Of a DNA stretch of 64,000 nt, positions 42,606 to 49,997 are shown in pieces. The number at the start of each line of letters is the position of its first letter. Within the stretch, counting starts at the first letter, position 1. Position numbers and translations under genes: made by a program. The notes under the pieces were generated by a model, which did no database searches, was not told where the DNA came from, and saw only the letters and a list, made by a program, of their open reading frames with translations. This stretch comes from Bacillota bacterium (lineage in GTDB: Bacteria > Bacillota > Clostridia > Peptostreptococcales > Anaerovoracaceae): the NCBI GenBank assembly GCA_017417045.1, contig JAFPZZ010000031.1, forward strand, positions 1 to 64,000, given 5' to 3'.

Positions 42606-43133
42606 ATGGAATTCAGTATGCTGACGACGATGAGACGCAGCGTGAGAAAGTACTTGTCCCCCGCGCCCAAGAGCGGCATAGAGGCCGTCCTCAGGAAGGC
42701 TCAGATGGCCCCGTCCTGGAAAAATATGCAGACTTCCAGGTATTACGTAGTCGAGAGCCCCGAGCTGCTGGATGAGTTCCGCGTGAACGCCCTTCCCGAG
42801 GGTAACGCCAAGAAATCCGAGAACGCGGCGCTCATAGTGAGCACCTTCGTCAAGGACGAGGTCGGATTCATAGACGGAAAGCCCGCCAACGACGCCGGCA
42901 ACTGCTGGGGCGCCTACGACCTCGGCCTGCAGGGTGCTTATCTCGTTCTCGCGGCCTCAAACGAAGGCTACGACACCCTCATCATGGGCATAAGGAACGA
43001 GGAGTTCATACGCGAGGCGCTCGCCATCCCCGAGAATGAGCAGATCATGGCGGTCATCGCCATAGGAAAGCGCGGCGAGGAGCCCGCTATGCGTCCCCGC
43101 AAGGAGCTCAGCGAGATCGCTAAGTTCTTCTAA
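42606..43133 (+). CDS. Nitroreductase family flavoprotein
   Basis: A 175-residue small nitroreductase. TMRRSVRKYLS at the start is the FMN-phosphate-binding Arg-rich segment, MAPSWKNMQTSRYYVV is the P-S-x-x-N-x-Q flavin motif, and LGLQGAYLVLAASNEGYDTLIMG forms the dimer helix. Such enzymes use NAD(P)H and FMN to reduce nitro groups, quinones or flavins; the natural substrate is unknown. AAAAGGAGG lies 6 bases before the ATG, a near-perfect site. It is a single gene. Downstream is a 686-base gap with tandem and palindromic repeats. Confidence 0.88.
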   Translation: MEFSMLTTMRRSVRKYLSPAPKSGIEAVLRKAQMAPSWKNMQTSRYYVVESPELLDEFRVNALPEGNAKKSENAALIVSTFVKDEVGFIDGKPANDAGNCWGAYDLGLQGAYLVLAASNEGYDTLIMGIRNEEFIREALAIPENEQIMAVIAIGKRGEEPAMRPRKELSEIAKFF

Positions 43134-43150
43134 TTGGAGCAGTGCGGCGC

Positions 43151-43220
43151 TAGTCCGACTGTTTGACCAAAGTGCTGCCGTATTTAACAAGTCGCTGCCA
43201 TATTAACCAACGCGCTGCCG
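43151..43220. repeat. Imperfect tandem 20-bp repeats after the nitroreductase gene
   Basis: On the minus strand the units read TTGGTTAATATGGCAGCGAC, TTGTTAAATACGGCAGCACT and a weaker TTGGTCAAACAGTCGGACTA, preceded by half a unit (CGGCAGCGCG). There are no spacers, so this is not a CRISPR. Confidence 0.65.
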
Positions 43221-43266
43221 TGGGGCCTTCTCGGACCAGAGAGCTTCAGAGCAGAGCGTTAGACAG

Positions 43267-43390
43267 AAAAACAGCCCCTGTCTTCAGTACGGTGCATAAA
43301 CTCGCCCCTGTCCCCCATAAGGGCAGGGGCTTCGGACATATACACCTTGCGCCTACACCCGGCGCATCTGAAGACTACGGGGCCGTTTTT
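43267..43390 (-). ncRNA. Candidate 124-base structured RNA with three-way junction
   Basis: Arms 43267-43287 and 43368-43390 pair over about 20 bp (AAAAACGGCCCC and GUCUUCAG on the minus strand). Inside are a hairpin GCGCC/GGCGC and a stem GGUGUAUA/UAUGCACC topped by GCCCCUG/CAGGGGC. Two arm differences become G-U pairs only in the minus-strand RNA. That RNA ends GGGGCUGUUUUU, like a terminator. Most likely a small RNA or a palindromic mobile-element remnant. Confidence 0.38.
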
Positions 43391-43546
43391 CTTAAACGCT
43401 TAGCTGCTCCTCGCTATGCTCCTCGCCGGCCTCGCGGCAGCGTGCGGTGGATAGTGCGCGATGGCTTTTTGTGGATCTAAGAGATGCTGTCTGGGTTGAT
43501 TCACAGCATTCCTCGGTCCTGCGGGGCGGACGAGGGATCATTGCAA

Positions 43547-43596
43547 GGCGCAGATTTGAAATACGCCGAATGAACGTATTAAGTTTCAGCCGCGCC
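43547..43596. repeat. Palindromic 50-base repeat-like unit
   Basis: GGCGC...GCGCC outside and AATACG...CGTATT inside (43560-43565, 43575-43580). The leading GATCATTGCAAGGCGC recurs as GACCATTGCGAGGCGC at 43624-43639. It resembles a REP-type intergenic palindrome. Confidence 0.45.
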
Positions 43597-43668
43597 GGAT
43601 AAACGCCGGATACGCGCCTGCGGGACCATTGCGAGGCGCCGTCTATGTTGACGCTGCGCGAGCGTCCC

Positions 43669-43749
43669 GGTCCCTGGAACGAGCAAAAGCGGATAGGAGT
43701 ATCCTATCCGCTTTTAAATACTTTTTCTTGTTCTCTCGTTCCAGAGACC
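43669..43749 (-). other. Nested inverted repeat after the GNAT gene
   Basis: GGTCCCTGGAACGAG (43669-43683) and CTCGTTCCAGAGACC (43735-43749) are inverted copies but for one base, which is a G-U pair in the minus-strand RNA. They enclose a perfect 14-bp hairpin and a T-rich stretch. Confidence 0.5.
43685..43715. terminator. Strong bidirectional terminator hairpin
   Basis: AAAAGCGGATAGGA (43685-43698) pairs exactly with TCCTATCCGCTTTT (43702-43715) around a 3-base loop. It probably ends the GNAT transcript on the minus strand. Confidence 0.8.
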
Positions 43750-43819
43750 ACGCGAAGCGAAGCGATCAGCATCAGGCGACGAAGCACTCTGGTCCCAAAG
43801 GCACGCATCCGGCGACGCC

Positions 43820-44827
43820 TCACCTATGGATATACATTCTCGACGGCTCAGGATCGTTGCCCTGAACCATGCACAGGAACTCCCATCCGTAGCGCTCGTA
43901 AAAGCCCGTATGATCGGTCAGCAGGTATACGGGAGAGACGGCCTTTGCGCGCAGGTCCTCCACCGCCATATCGAGCAGGCGGCCGGCTATGCCCTTGCGG
44001 CGGTGCGCCTCCTCGGTATAGACGGCGCAGACGTTGGGAGTCAGGTCCTTCCTGTCGTGAAAATCGTTTTCTATCACGCCGAGACCGCCCGCTATCTCAT
44101 CCCCGCATAGGCAGAGATACCAGCCGTATTCCGTCCTGCCGGAGAGATAGTCGTCCATGCATTCCAGGTAGGCCTCCTTTGGGACCTTCCACTTGCTGTG
44201 GAACCAGTCAGCAGCGGAGTCTTTGAGTTCGGGAACCTCCCTCAGCGCGACGTATCTGTAAGCGCCTTTAGCGCTCTCCCTCTCGCTCTTAAGCAGCGCG
44301 TACCAGCATGCGTCGCAGATTCCCTGATTGTTCCTGTCGGAGCGGCGCAGCACTCCCTCGAGCCTCATTCCGCATTTCTTCATGACCATGCCGGAATGAG
44401 GGTTCCTCGTGTCGTGGCGGCTCTCAATGCGCTCCGCGCCGACCTCGTCGAAGAAGAAGTCCATAACGGCTCCCAGGGCCTCGGTCATTATGCCTCTGTG
44501 CCACCATGCCCTTCCGAGGCAGTAGCCTATGTGCACCTTTGAAACGCTGTCGTCAAGATCGACGGCGGAAATGCTGCCGATGGGCTCGCTCCCGTTTTCC
44601 TTGAAGACAATGGCCCACTGATAATAATCATCGCTTTGATAAGACGGGATCCAGCCGCCCAGGACCTCTTCCGTTATCCCGACGCTGCTGTGCGTGGGCC
44701 AGGTCAGATATCTTGTTACTTCGGGATCGGAAGCCCAGTTCCTGTACATGGCTTCAGCGTCGGTCAGCGCGAATCTCCTCAGTATCAGTCTTTCAGTCTC
44801 TATAGTCTTGGTTCCGCTATGTCTCAC
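43820..44827 (-). CDS. Double GNAT acetyltransferase (RimJ/RimL-like plus second GNAT domain)
   Basis: A 335-residue fusion. Residues 1 to about 185 are a RimJ/RimL-type domain (TERLILRRFALTDAEAMYRNWASDPEVTRYL, HIGYCLGRAWWHRGIMTEAL, RHDTRNPHSGMVMKKCGM). Residues about 190-335 are a classic GNAT with VCAVYTEEAHRRKGIAGRLLD, the acetyl-CoA pyrophosphate loop, and LTDHTGFYERYGWEFL. Two acetyl-CoA sites in one chain are suggested, both with intact loops. Acceptors are unknown. The start is GTG at 44827 with AAGGAG upstream. It follows the VOC gene by about 100 bases on the same strand. Confidence 0.82.
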   Translation of the reverse strand: MRHSGTKTIETERLILRRFALTDAEAMYRNWASDPEVTRYLTWPTHSSVGITEEVLGGWIPSYQSDDYYQWAIVFKENGSEPIGSISAVDLDDSVSKVHIGYCLGRAWWHRGIMTEALGAVMDFFFDEVGAERIESRHDTRNPHSGMVMKKCGMRLEGVLRRSDRNNQGICDACWYALLKSERESAKGAYRYVALREVPELKDSAADWFHSKWKVPKEAYLECMDDYLSGRTEYGWYLCLCGDEIAGGLGVIENDFHDRKDLTPNVCAVYTEEAHRRKGIAGRLLDMAVEDLRAKAVSPVYLLTDHTGFYERYGWEFLCMVQGNDPEPSRMYIHR

Positions 44828-44931
44828 AGCTGTCTCTCCTTAGTTATCGAGCAGACCCCTTATAACAGGCCTGCCTAAGGCCTCTGTCCGCCCCTTTGTC
44901 TGCCGAGGTTTTTACGCCCGCTCGCAGACAG

Positions 44932-45312
44932 TTATTCTCTCAATATCTTCTGGAATTCTATCTTATACCCGTCGGGATCCCTGAAAAAGCAGGAATATAC
45001 GGGGAACTGCGCGTGCCTCATCGGAGGCTGCAGGATCTCGGCGCCCGCAGACTTCAGGCGCTCGAACTGCCTGTCCACGTCCTCCTCATCCTCGCAGTTG
45101 AAGCTCACGCAGGGACTAAGCTCCCCTGAGGGGATGGGCCTTCCGTCGTCGTACTGGCAGAAGCCCAGAAGACCGCATCCCGTATCCAGGATGATAGCCT
45201 TTCCCCCGCCCTGAGACTGGGCGAGCTTCAGCCCGACTGTATCGGTATAAAAGTTTAGCGTTTTCTCTATGTCGCTGCAAGGGAAAAACACTACGAGACT
45301 TTCGATCGCCAT
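44932..45312 (-). CDS. VOC superfamily (glyoxalase/dioxygenase-like) protein
   Basis: A 126-residue single VOC unit pair: LVVFFPCSDIEKTLNFYTDTVGL at the start and FFRDPDGYKIEFQ at the end, the usual beta-alpha-beta-beta-beta halves. The metal set (typically H/E residues) is only partly visible (the final E in KIEF), so enzyme activity is uncertain. Members include fosfomycin and bleomycin resistance proteins and glyoxalase I, and none can be chosen from this sequence. AAAGGAG precedes the ATG. It is divergent from the asparaginase gene and upstream of the GNAT gene. Confidence 0.8.
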   Translation of the reverse strand: MAIESLVVFFPCSDIEKTLNFYTDTVGLKLAQSQGGGKAIILDTGCGLLGFCQYDDGRPIPSGELSPCVSFNCEDEEDVDRQFERLKSAGAEILQPPMRHAQFPVYSCFFRDPDGYKIEFQKILRE

Positions 45313-45338
45313 GACTGCTCCTTTCTCTATTCGTGCAT

Positions 45339-45347
45339 ATTATACCA
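45339..45347 (-). promoter_or_regulatory. Extended -10 promoter of the VOC gene
   Basis: On the minus strand TGG-TATAAT (-10 at 45339-45344). The -35 area is covered by a 12-bp palindrome GCATAATTATGC (45355-45366), a candidate operator between divergent genes. Confidence 0.5.
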
Positions 45348-45470
45348 TTATTGCGCATAATTATGCCCATAAGCGCCAAAATAATTCATTTTTTATGCTC
45401 ACGTATCGCTTTTTAGTGATATATTCTATTACAAGAGATTCTTAGAAGCAAGGTGACGAAAGGAGCTCCA

Positions 45471-46469
45471 ATGGGAAAGAAAAAGGTACTTCTGATCACA
45501 ACGGGCGGTACCATAGCCTCCAGGAATTCCGGAGACGGACTGGCGCCGGACATGGACTCGGGCCAGCTGCTCGATTACATTGAAGAGCTGCCAAAGCACT
45601 ACGACATAGACGTCGAAGACCTGCTGAGCCTCGACAGCTCCAACATCCAGGCCGAAGAATGGCAGAAGATCGGGCGGGCCGTCGCTGAGAAGATAGGCGC
45701 ATACGACGGCATAGTCATCACCCACGGCACCGACACCATGGCTTACACCGCTTCGATGCTCTGCTACATGCTTCGCGGGCTGGATAAACCTGTCGTTATC
45801 ACCGGGAGCCAGGTCCCGATCGACAACATGCTCACGGACGCCAGGACCAACCTCTACACAGCCTTTGCGGCCGTGGACAGCGGGATAAATGGCGTAAGCA
45901 TAGCCTTCAACCGCAAGATCATCAGGGGCTGCAGGGCGGTCAAGGTCAGGACCATGGGCTTCGAAGCCTTCGAGAGCGTCAACGCCGGGCTGCTCGGAGA
46001 GGTCTATGGAGACGGACTTAGAAAGTACGTGAGCGACAAGGCTCCCGAAGAGATGTTCAGGCTGAAGGACGAGCTGTGCACGGACGTCTTCCTGCTCAAG
46101 CTCATCCCGAGCACCAAGCCGGAGATCTTCGATACTCTGCGAAGCATGGACTACAAGGGAGTCGTGATCGAGGCCTTCGGCCTTGGCGGAATGCACTTCA
46201 TCAGGAGGAACCTGCTGGACGCGCTCGAGAGGCTGACCTCGGCGGGAGTATCGGTCGTGGTCGTGAGCCAGTGTCTCTACGACGCGAGCGACCTCAGATT
46301 CTACGAAGTGGGCACCAAACTTCTTTCCTGCGGCGTGATCTCGGGCCGAGACATGACGACCGAGGCAGCCGTGACCAAACTTATGTGGGCTTTAGGGCAG
46401 ACCAAGGATCCCGATGAGGTCAGAAGACTGTTTGAGACCGATCTCGCGGGAGAGGTCGCGATATCTTAG
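45471..46469 (+). CDS. ansA: Type I L-asparaginase
   Basis: A 332-residue asparaginase that makes aspartate and ammonia. TTGGTIAS at residues 10-17 holds the first catalytic threonine and ITHGTDTMAYTASML the second threonine with its Asp; both are in place. GSQVPIDNMLTDARTNLYTA and VVVSQCLYDASDL are type I features. There is no signal peptide, so it is cytoplasmic. Start at 45471 after AAAGGAG. It lies about 20 bases before an M20 peptidase gene, a pair suited to using amides and peptides as nitrogen source. Confidence 0.92.
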   Translation: MGKKKVLLITTGGTIASRNSGDGLAPDMDSGQLLDYIEELPKHYDIDVEDLLSLDSSNIQAEEWQKIGRAVAEKIGAYDGIVITHGTDTMAYTASMLCYMLRGLDKPVVITGSQVPIDNMLTDARTNLYTAFAAVDSGINGVSIAFNRKIIRGCRAVKVRTMGFEAFESVNAGLLGEVYGDGLRKYVSDKAPEEMFRLKDELCTDVFLLKLIPSTKPEIFDTLRSMDYKGVVIEAFGLGGMHFIRRNLLDALERLTSAGVSVVVVSQCLYDASDLRFYEVGTKLLSCGVISGRDMTTEAAVTKLMWALGQTKDPDEVRRLFETDLAGEVAIS

Positions 46470-46487
46470 GCTATGAAAGGAGCAGCG

Positions 46488-47762
46488 ATGAAAGAAAAAC
46501 TGGCGGCGCTAAAAAACAGCGAAAAAGTCAAAAAAGCATTTGAATTCATAAAGGCGGACGAAGAGAACACAGTCGCCCAGCAGATAGAGCTCGCGGGCAT
46601 ACCCGCTTACTCCAACCACGAGGCCGAGAAGGCCGCCCGCTTTCGCGAGATGATAGAGGAGATGGGCTATGAGACCGTCCAGGACGAGGTCTGCAACACC
46701 TTCGCGGTTATACCGGGCCCCGAGGGCTCCCCCATCGTAATGGTCAGCGCCCACCTCGATACGGTATTCCCGCTTGAAACAGACCTCACGATGCACATGG
46801 AAGGCAGCAGGATATGCAGGCCCGGCATCTGCGACGACACCAGGGGCTGCGCCGAGGTCCTCGGCATGCTCCGCGCGATGAAAGCGGCCGACATCAAGCC
46901 CGCGTGCACGCTCTACATAGGCGGCGACTCCGGAGAAGAGGGCGTGGGCAATTTCCGCGGGATGCGCCATATATTCAACACCAAGGGAACGAAGGTGGAC
47001 GCCTTCGTCTCCGTAGACGGCTGCGGAGACCAGCTGACCTACGGCGGAGTATCCGACGTTCAGTACAGGATCACCTTCAAGGGCCCCGGCGGGCATTCCA
47101 TGGGAGCCTACGGGCTGGTCAATCCCCTCATGTGCATGGGCCGCACTATAGCAAAGATAGAGGAGCTGCGTCCCCCTCTCGACCCCTTCACCATCTTCAA
47201 CGTATCGACCGTCAAAGGCGGCACCGGCGTGACATCCATTGCGAGCGAATGCTCCTTCACCATGGACGTGCGCAGCGCGAGCGCGGACGTCATGAGGGCC
47301 TTCCACGAGAAGTGCGTCGAGATCGCGAAGCAGTGCGCCGACGAAGAATACGAGAGATGGGCCGAGGTAAGAGCCTTCCAGACCGCCGAGGGCAAGGTCG
47401 TGAGATTCGACCCCGAGGCCAAGATCACCGTAGAACACGAGGAGATAAGCGGATCCCTCGGTGCGGTGCAGGACGAGAACTGCGAGATAGTTCAGATCCT
47501 GAAGGCAGCCTATGAGGCGGCCGGGACGGAGCCTATCATGCGCAGCCTTTCCAGCACCGATGCGAACATCCCCCTCTCGCTCGGCATCCCGGCGGCGACC
47601 ATCTCCGGCGGCGGCAAGAGCGGCGGCACCCACGATATCAGCGAGTGGTACGACCCGACCGATTCGTACAAGGGCGTTCAGAGGAACCTACTCTGCGTGC
47701 TCGCCCTCACCGGCATAGAGGGCGTATGCGAGCCCCTGATCTCCAAGACGCAGACGAAGTAG
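46488..47762 (+). CDS. M20 family metallopeptidase (PepT/carboxypeptidase-like)
   Basis: A 424-residue M20 peptidase. VSAHLDTVFP gives the first His and the Asp, CDDTRGCAEVLGML the bridging Asp, GDSGEEGVGNFRGM the catalytic Glu pair, and GPGGHSMGAYGLVNPL is the dimerisation domain entry. SGGGKSGGTHDISEWY holds the last His. Members cut tripeptides, acyl amino acids or dipeptides; the best guess is a tripeptidase-like enzyme. The ATG at 46488 has AAGGAG at good spacing, whereas the earlier ATG at 46473 is too close to the asparaginase stop. Co-transcribed with ansA; a terminator follows. Confidence 0.88.
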   Translation: MKEKLAALKNSEKVKKAFEFIKADEENTVAQQIELAGIPAYSNHEAEKAARFREMIEEMGYETVQDEVCNTFAVIPGPEGSPIVMVSAHLDTVFPLETDLTMHMEGSRICRPGICDDTRGCAEVLGMLRAMKAADIKPACTLYIGGDSGEEGVGNFRGMRHIFNTKGTKVDAFVSVDGCGDQLTYGGVSDVQYRITFKGPGGHSMGAYGLVNPLMCMGRTIAKIEELRPPLDPFTIFNVSTVKGGTGVTSIASECSFTMDVRSASADVMRAFHEKCVEIAKQCADEEYERWAEVRAFQTAEGKVVRFDPEAKITVEHEEISGSLGAVQDENCEIVQILKAAYEAAGTEPIMRSLSSTDANIPLSLGIPAATISGGGKSGGTHDISEWYDPTDSYKGVQRNLLCVLALTGIEGVCEPLISKTQTK

Positions 47763-47833
47763 GATATCGCGCGAGGAAGCAAAAAAGCGATATCAAAACA
47801 AAAAAGCTATACTGAAAAATAGATACTAAAAGA

Positions 47834-47851
47834 GCCCCGCCAGCGCGGGGC
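47834..47851. terminator. Bidirectional terminator between M20 and SLH genes
   Basis: GCCCCGC (47834-47840) pairs with GCGGGGC (47845-47851). Minus strand: TCTTTTAG; plus strand: CCTTTGTTT. Confidence 0.75.
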
Positions 47852-47881
47852 CCTTTGTTTCGCTGAAATCGGCTGATATCC

Positions 47882-48529
47882 TTACTTGAACACCCTGTAG
47901 AGCACGGTGCAGGCCTGCTTGAGTGTCGTCGTTCCCTGGGGATCGAGCTTGCCTCCGCCGACGCCGTTGATGACGCCGTTCATGACACACCAGTGCATGG
48001 CTTCGTCTGCCCAGTTGCTGACGGCGGAAGCGTCCTCAAAATCGAGGAGGAACATCCACAGTCCGCTGAAGCCCTCGCCCTTGCTCTGAGCGTATCTGTA
48101 GATCAGGGCTGCGAGCTGCTCGCGGGTCACGGAGAGAGCGGGCGCGAAGGTATCCTCGCTGACGCCGAGGAGTATCTTCTCGGAAGCTGCCCAGCGGGCC
48201 GCCTCTGTGTAGAAGGCGTCCTCTTCGACGTCCTTGAAGGGCATGGCGTAGTTGACGACGGGGCTGCCCGCGGCCTTCCAGAGGAAGGTGACGGCCTCTG
48301 CCCTGCTTATCGCCGCGCTGCTGTTCCAGGAATAGGTCCTGTCGCTGAGAACGGTCTTCGCTGCCCATTCAGCGGCTTCCTTGTCCCAGGTCTCGTCCGC
48401 GATCTCTATGTCGGTATCCGCGGCGCTGCCGGTAGCGGTCTTCTGCTCGTCGGCATATACCGGAGCGAACACCGCGCAGCTCAGGATGAGAGCAAGGGCC
48501 AGCATGATGGAGATGGTTCTGCTTTTCAT
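47882..48529 (-). CDS. Secreted SLH-domain protein
   Basis: A 215-residue protein with a signal peptide (MKSRTISIMLALALILSCAV, cut likely after VYADE or near APVYA). It then has three S-layer-homology modules: WDKEAAEWAAKTVLSDRTYS with ISRAEAVTFLWKAAG, FYTEAARWAASEKILLGVSE with VTREQLAALIYRYAQ, and WADEAMHWCVMNGVINGVGG with TTLKQACTVLYRVFK. SLH domains bind pyruvylated wall polymer. There is no other domain, so it is an SLH-only protein. The pyruvyl transferase that would make its ligand is encoded at 35115. AAAGGAG precedes the ATG. Confidence 0.88.
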   Translation of the reverse strand: MKSRTISIMLALALILSCAVFAPVYADEQKTATGSAADTDIEIADETWDKEAAEWAAKTVLSDRTYSWNSSAAISRAEAVTFLWKAAGSPVVNYAMPFKDVEEDAFYTEAARWAASEKILLGVSEDTFAPALSVTREQLAALIYRYAQSKGEGFSGLWMFLLDFEDASAVSNWADEAMHWCVMNGVINGVGGGKLDPQGTTTLKQACTVLYRVFK

Positions 48530-48615
48530 AATGACTCCTTTCGATTCGCTGCGATCCTTCCGGCGCCCCCCGCGCGGGGATCTTCGTATTATCCCTTCTG
48601 TTTTAAACTGACTCT

Positions 48616-49860
48616 TTATATTAACATGAGCTGCCCGTGTCTTGCATCAAGATATTCTATCTTTCCGCTCTCCTTCAAAAGGATGGTCTCCTCGAGATAG
48701 AACCAGACCTTCTGGTCGCCCCATTCGGGGACCTTGGCGGCGACGTTGTACTCCAGAGCGTAAGCCGTATTCGCGTGGACCTTGTTCTCTCCCCTGCCCG
48801 GGATGAACTCCTGCTTGTCGTAGAGCCCTATGGTAGGTCCCGCCGAATGCACGAAGGGCCCCACGGGATGGGTGTAGAGCGTCGCGTCTATGCCGGCCTC
48901 CTTTGCCGCCTGCTTGGCAGCGAAGAAGACTTCGTTGCCGGTGCGGCCGAAGAGCATCTCCCTGCCCGTCATGTCCGCGAACTCCCGTCCTATGCGGCAG
49001 CCTTCCTCGAGCCCCTTCGGAGCTTCGGTCTCGCCGGGCTTCAGCACGTAGCCAAGCCTCTGGTGGTCGGTCGCAAGTCCAAGGTAGACTATGCCGTCGT
49101 CGTAGTGCAGCAGGTCTCCATGCCTTATCGTCCCCGTGACCATGCCGCTCTGCCCCGGCCTCTGCAGGTTGACGTCAGGCCTGAAGCTGAGCGGTATACC
49201 GAGCCTGTGGCACTCCTCTATGATCCACCACTCCACCTCCTGGGTCGTGGTGATGCCGGGAGTTATGACCTCTCTGGAGAAGGCCCTGTCCATGATCTCT
49301 GTCGTGAGCTTATATACCGAGGGATACATAGCGAGCTCATCCTCGGTCCTCGTCTCTATCCAGCGCACGCAGAGATCGTTCGCGTCCACGAGGCGGTCCG
49401 CGAGCTCTCCGAGCTGCTCGAACAGGCGCAGATAGAAGGCCGCGGAAAGGCCTGAGCAGAGTGTGCTGTCCTTGGAGATGTTGATCCCTATGGTCTTTGG
49501 ATCTTTCTCCCTGATGAAGTCCGCTATGTACTCCCACTGCAGGGTATTATCGAACTTAAGCTGCCTGTAGAAGCGGGCGAGCCTTCCGTTAGGCTTGTTG
49601 ATGCTGTAGCGCCCGTAGCTTCCGTCCTTCTCCTTTACGAACGCGAGGCAGGTAGTCCTGCTGGCGTTCATTATGGAGCTCGGCACGAGGCTCCTGAATA
49701 CGGGATCTTCATTCTGTTCGCCGGCTATTATAAGCCAGAGCTCTATGCCGGTCTCCTCCATGAGCCCGGGAAGCAGGCTGTCCAACCTTTTGAGCTTTAT
49801 CTCGTCGCAGATCTCCTGCTGACGCCTTAAGCTGGGTATGTCTATAGAATATCCTCTCAT
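48616..49860 (-). CDS. M24 family peptidase (Xaa-Pro aminopeptidase-like)
   Basis: A 414-residue protein of the creatinase/M24 fold. The N-terminal domain (about 1-170) is followed by a pita-bread domain with HYDDGIVYLGLATDHQRLGYVL (one metal Asp region), THPVGPFVHSAGPTIGLYD (His) and AYALEYNVAAKVPEWG, in which glutamates take the last positions. Not every metal ligand of classic aminopeptidase P is obvious (DDG instead of the D-x10-D pattern with G), so activity may differ. GGAGGAGG lies before the ATG. It is a single gene in the minus direction downstream of an aminotransferase gene. Confidence 0.78.
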   Translation of the reverse strand: MRGYSIDIPSLRRQQEICDEIKLKRLDSLLPGLMEETGIELWLIIAGEQNEDPVFRSLVPSSIMNASRTTCLAFVKEKDGSYGRYSINKPNGRLARFYRQLKFDNTLQWEYIADFIREKDPKTIGINISKDSTLCSGLSAAFYLRLFEQLGELADRLVDANDLCVRWIETRTEDELAMYPSVYKLTTEIMDRAFSREVITPGITTTQEVEWWIIEECHRLGIPLSFRPDVNLQRPGQSGMVTGTIRHGDLLHYDDGIVYLGLATDHQRLGYVLKPGETEAPKGLEEGCRIGREFADMTGREMLFGRTGNEVFFAAKQAAKEAGIDATLYTHPVGPFVHSAGPTIGLYDKQEFIPGRGENKVHANTAYALEYNVAAKVPEWGDQKVWFYLEETILLKESGKIEYLDARHGQLMLI

Positions 49861-49912
49861 GTCCCTCCTCCTTTTTTGACGAAAACTATGCTTATATTTT
49901 GCTTATATTATT

Positions 49913-49931
49913 AAGGGCGCCGCGGGCCCTT
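49913..49931 (-). terminator. Weak hairpin between the aminotransferase and M24 genes
   Basis: AAGGGC/GCCCTT with a 7-base loop; AATAATAT follows on the minus strand. It is a poor terminator. Confidence 0.3.
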
Positions 49932-49997
49932 TGCATTGGCACGGGTCCGGCCTCAGGCGCCTATCCAAAGGCAGCTTGGCGTCTGCTGTTTTAAGGA

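Larger units (their letters stand above)
43134..43819. other. 686-base intergenic gap with clustered repeats and palindromes
   Basis: From left to right: tandem 20-bp units (43151-43220), a three-way-junction element (43267-43390), a palindrome (43547-43596) inside two 16-base direct copies (43536-43551, 43624-43639), and a nested inverted repeat around a strong hairpin (43669-43749). No reading frame here looks coding. It separates convergent nitroreductase and GNAT genes. Confidence 0.7.

Noticed and set aside
43151-43220. CRISPR array
   Set aside because: The 20-bp units are directly tandem without spacers and too short and variable. No cas genes are present.
43163-43480. A possible 105-residue gene in the gap after the nitroreductase gene
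   Set aside because: No ribosome site, odd composition, and it reads through the tandem repeats and the structured element.
43134-43819. Insertion sequence or MITE
   Set aside because: Palindromes are present but I see no target duplications, transposase remnant or second copy in the window. A genome-wide search could revive this.
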